Below are positions 63,939 through 64,000 of a DNA stretch of 64,000 nt, one piece after another (position 1 is the stretch's first letter; each line of letters starts with the position of its first letter). The notes under the pieces were generated by a model. That model did not search any database, was not told where the DNA came from, and worked only from the letters and a program-made list of their open reading frames with translations. The stretch lies in contig NZ_LVWI01000037.1 of assembly GCF_001909055.1 (NCBI RefSeq), forward strand, positions 186,001-250,000. The letters run 5' to 3'. Position numbers and translations under genes: made by a program. The stretch comes from Paenibacillus helianthi (lineage in GTDB: Bacteria > Bacillota > Bacilli > Paenibacillales > Paenibacillaceae).

Positions 63939-64000
63939 GTGCACTCCACTGAATTCAGTAAGATCTGGCATAAAATATTAAAGGATTATAAGTTACATAT
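63939..64000 (+). CDS. Unidentified gene, partial, running off the window end
   Basis: A frame starting at GTG 63939 begins MHSTEFSKIWHKILKDYKLH and is open to the last base. GAAAGGAAGGAAT lies about seven bases upstream, a convincing ribosome site, so this is probably a real start. Twenty residues are too few to identify it. A GTG two bases earlier (63937) is in another frame and soon stops. Confidence 0.5.
   Translation, partial: MHSTEFSKIWHKILKDYKLH

Noticed and set aside
1..64000. tRNA, rRNA, CRISPR array or intact insertion sequence
   Set aside because: None was seen on either strand; a tRNAscan and ISfinder search would settle it.

Overview
The window reads as a low-to-moderate GC Gram-positive chromosome of the Bacillales, most likely Paenibacillus or a close relative. 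Grounds: the panB-panC-panD / dinG / ypmB-like / asnS / dnaD order is the Bacillus-type neighbourhood. Strong GGAGG-type ribosome sites with TTG and GTG starts are common. There is a T-box leader, a purine riboswitch, an S-layer (SLH) protein, copper-amine-oxidase-type (CuAO_N) amidases, a GerMN lipoprotein, and a YesN/YesM pair beside an mgl sugar importer. The species is inferred, not proven.

Layout. 1-2.9 kb: pantothenate genes and a TPR protein. 3-6 kb: exonuclease-helicase DinG. 6-8.6 kb: redox repressor Rex, a methylthioadenosine/SAH deaminase and a YpmB-like membrane protein. 9-11.1 kb: a two-gene unit of an anchored protein and a compact FtsH-like protease. 11.2-15.4 kb: hydroxyacyl-CoA dehydrogenase, acetate kinase, AsnRS and DnaD. 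15.5-19.2 kb (minus strand): proB-proA-proC under a proline-type T-box. 19.4-23.7 kb: a LysR regulator followed by an AT-rich, partly decayed accessory stretch holding a Cry-domain-I-like protein and an integrase relic. 23.76-25.8 kb: leuCD. 26-32.8 kb: envelope genes (two paralogous amidases, GerMN lipoprotein, SLH protein). 33-34.9 kb: nth, a small protein and an ArsR/SRPBCC pair. 35.1-40.6 kb: a two-headed dynamin, PurT and an acetyltransferase. 40.8-49.2 kb: a sugar-sensing two-component system with a sensor lipoprotein and the mglBAC importer. 49.5-58.6 kb: an acetyltransferase, adenine deaminase behind an adenine-class riboswitch, a WG-repeat/DUF3298 protein, a CAP-domain secreted protein, a GDSL hydrolase and an ABC exporter. 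58.7-63.6 kb: parE and parC. A new reading frame begins at 63939 and runs off the end.

The least ordinary signals are non-coding. A long nested inverted repeat after mglC and a homologous one between parE and parC share flanks, but their central stem differs by compensatory changes. A second, shorter hairpin family occurs at 55.6 and 63.8 kb. An ATAGG-N5-CCTAT palindrome occurs three times around the lysR-leuC interval. The two amidase genes share an AAC-N16-(C/A)GTC promoter-like signature. Regulation in the window is therefore dense: T-box (proBA), adenine riboswitch (ade), LysR boxes (leuC), a cre-like site (mgl), a probable ArsR autoregulatory operator, and ECF-like promoters (amidases). 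All calls were made by reading the sequence; no database search was run.
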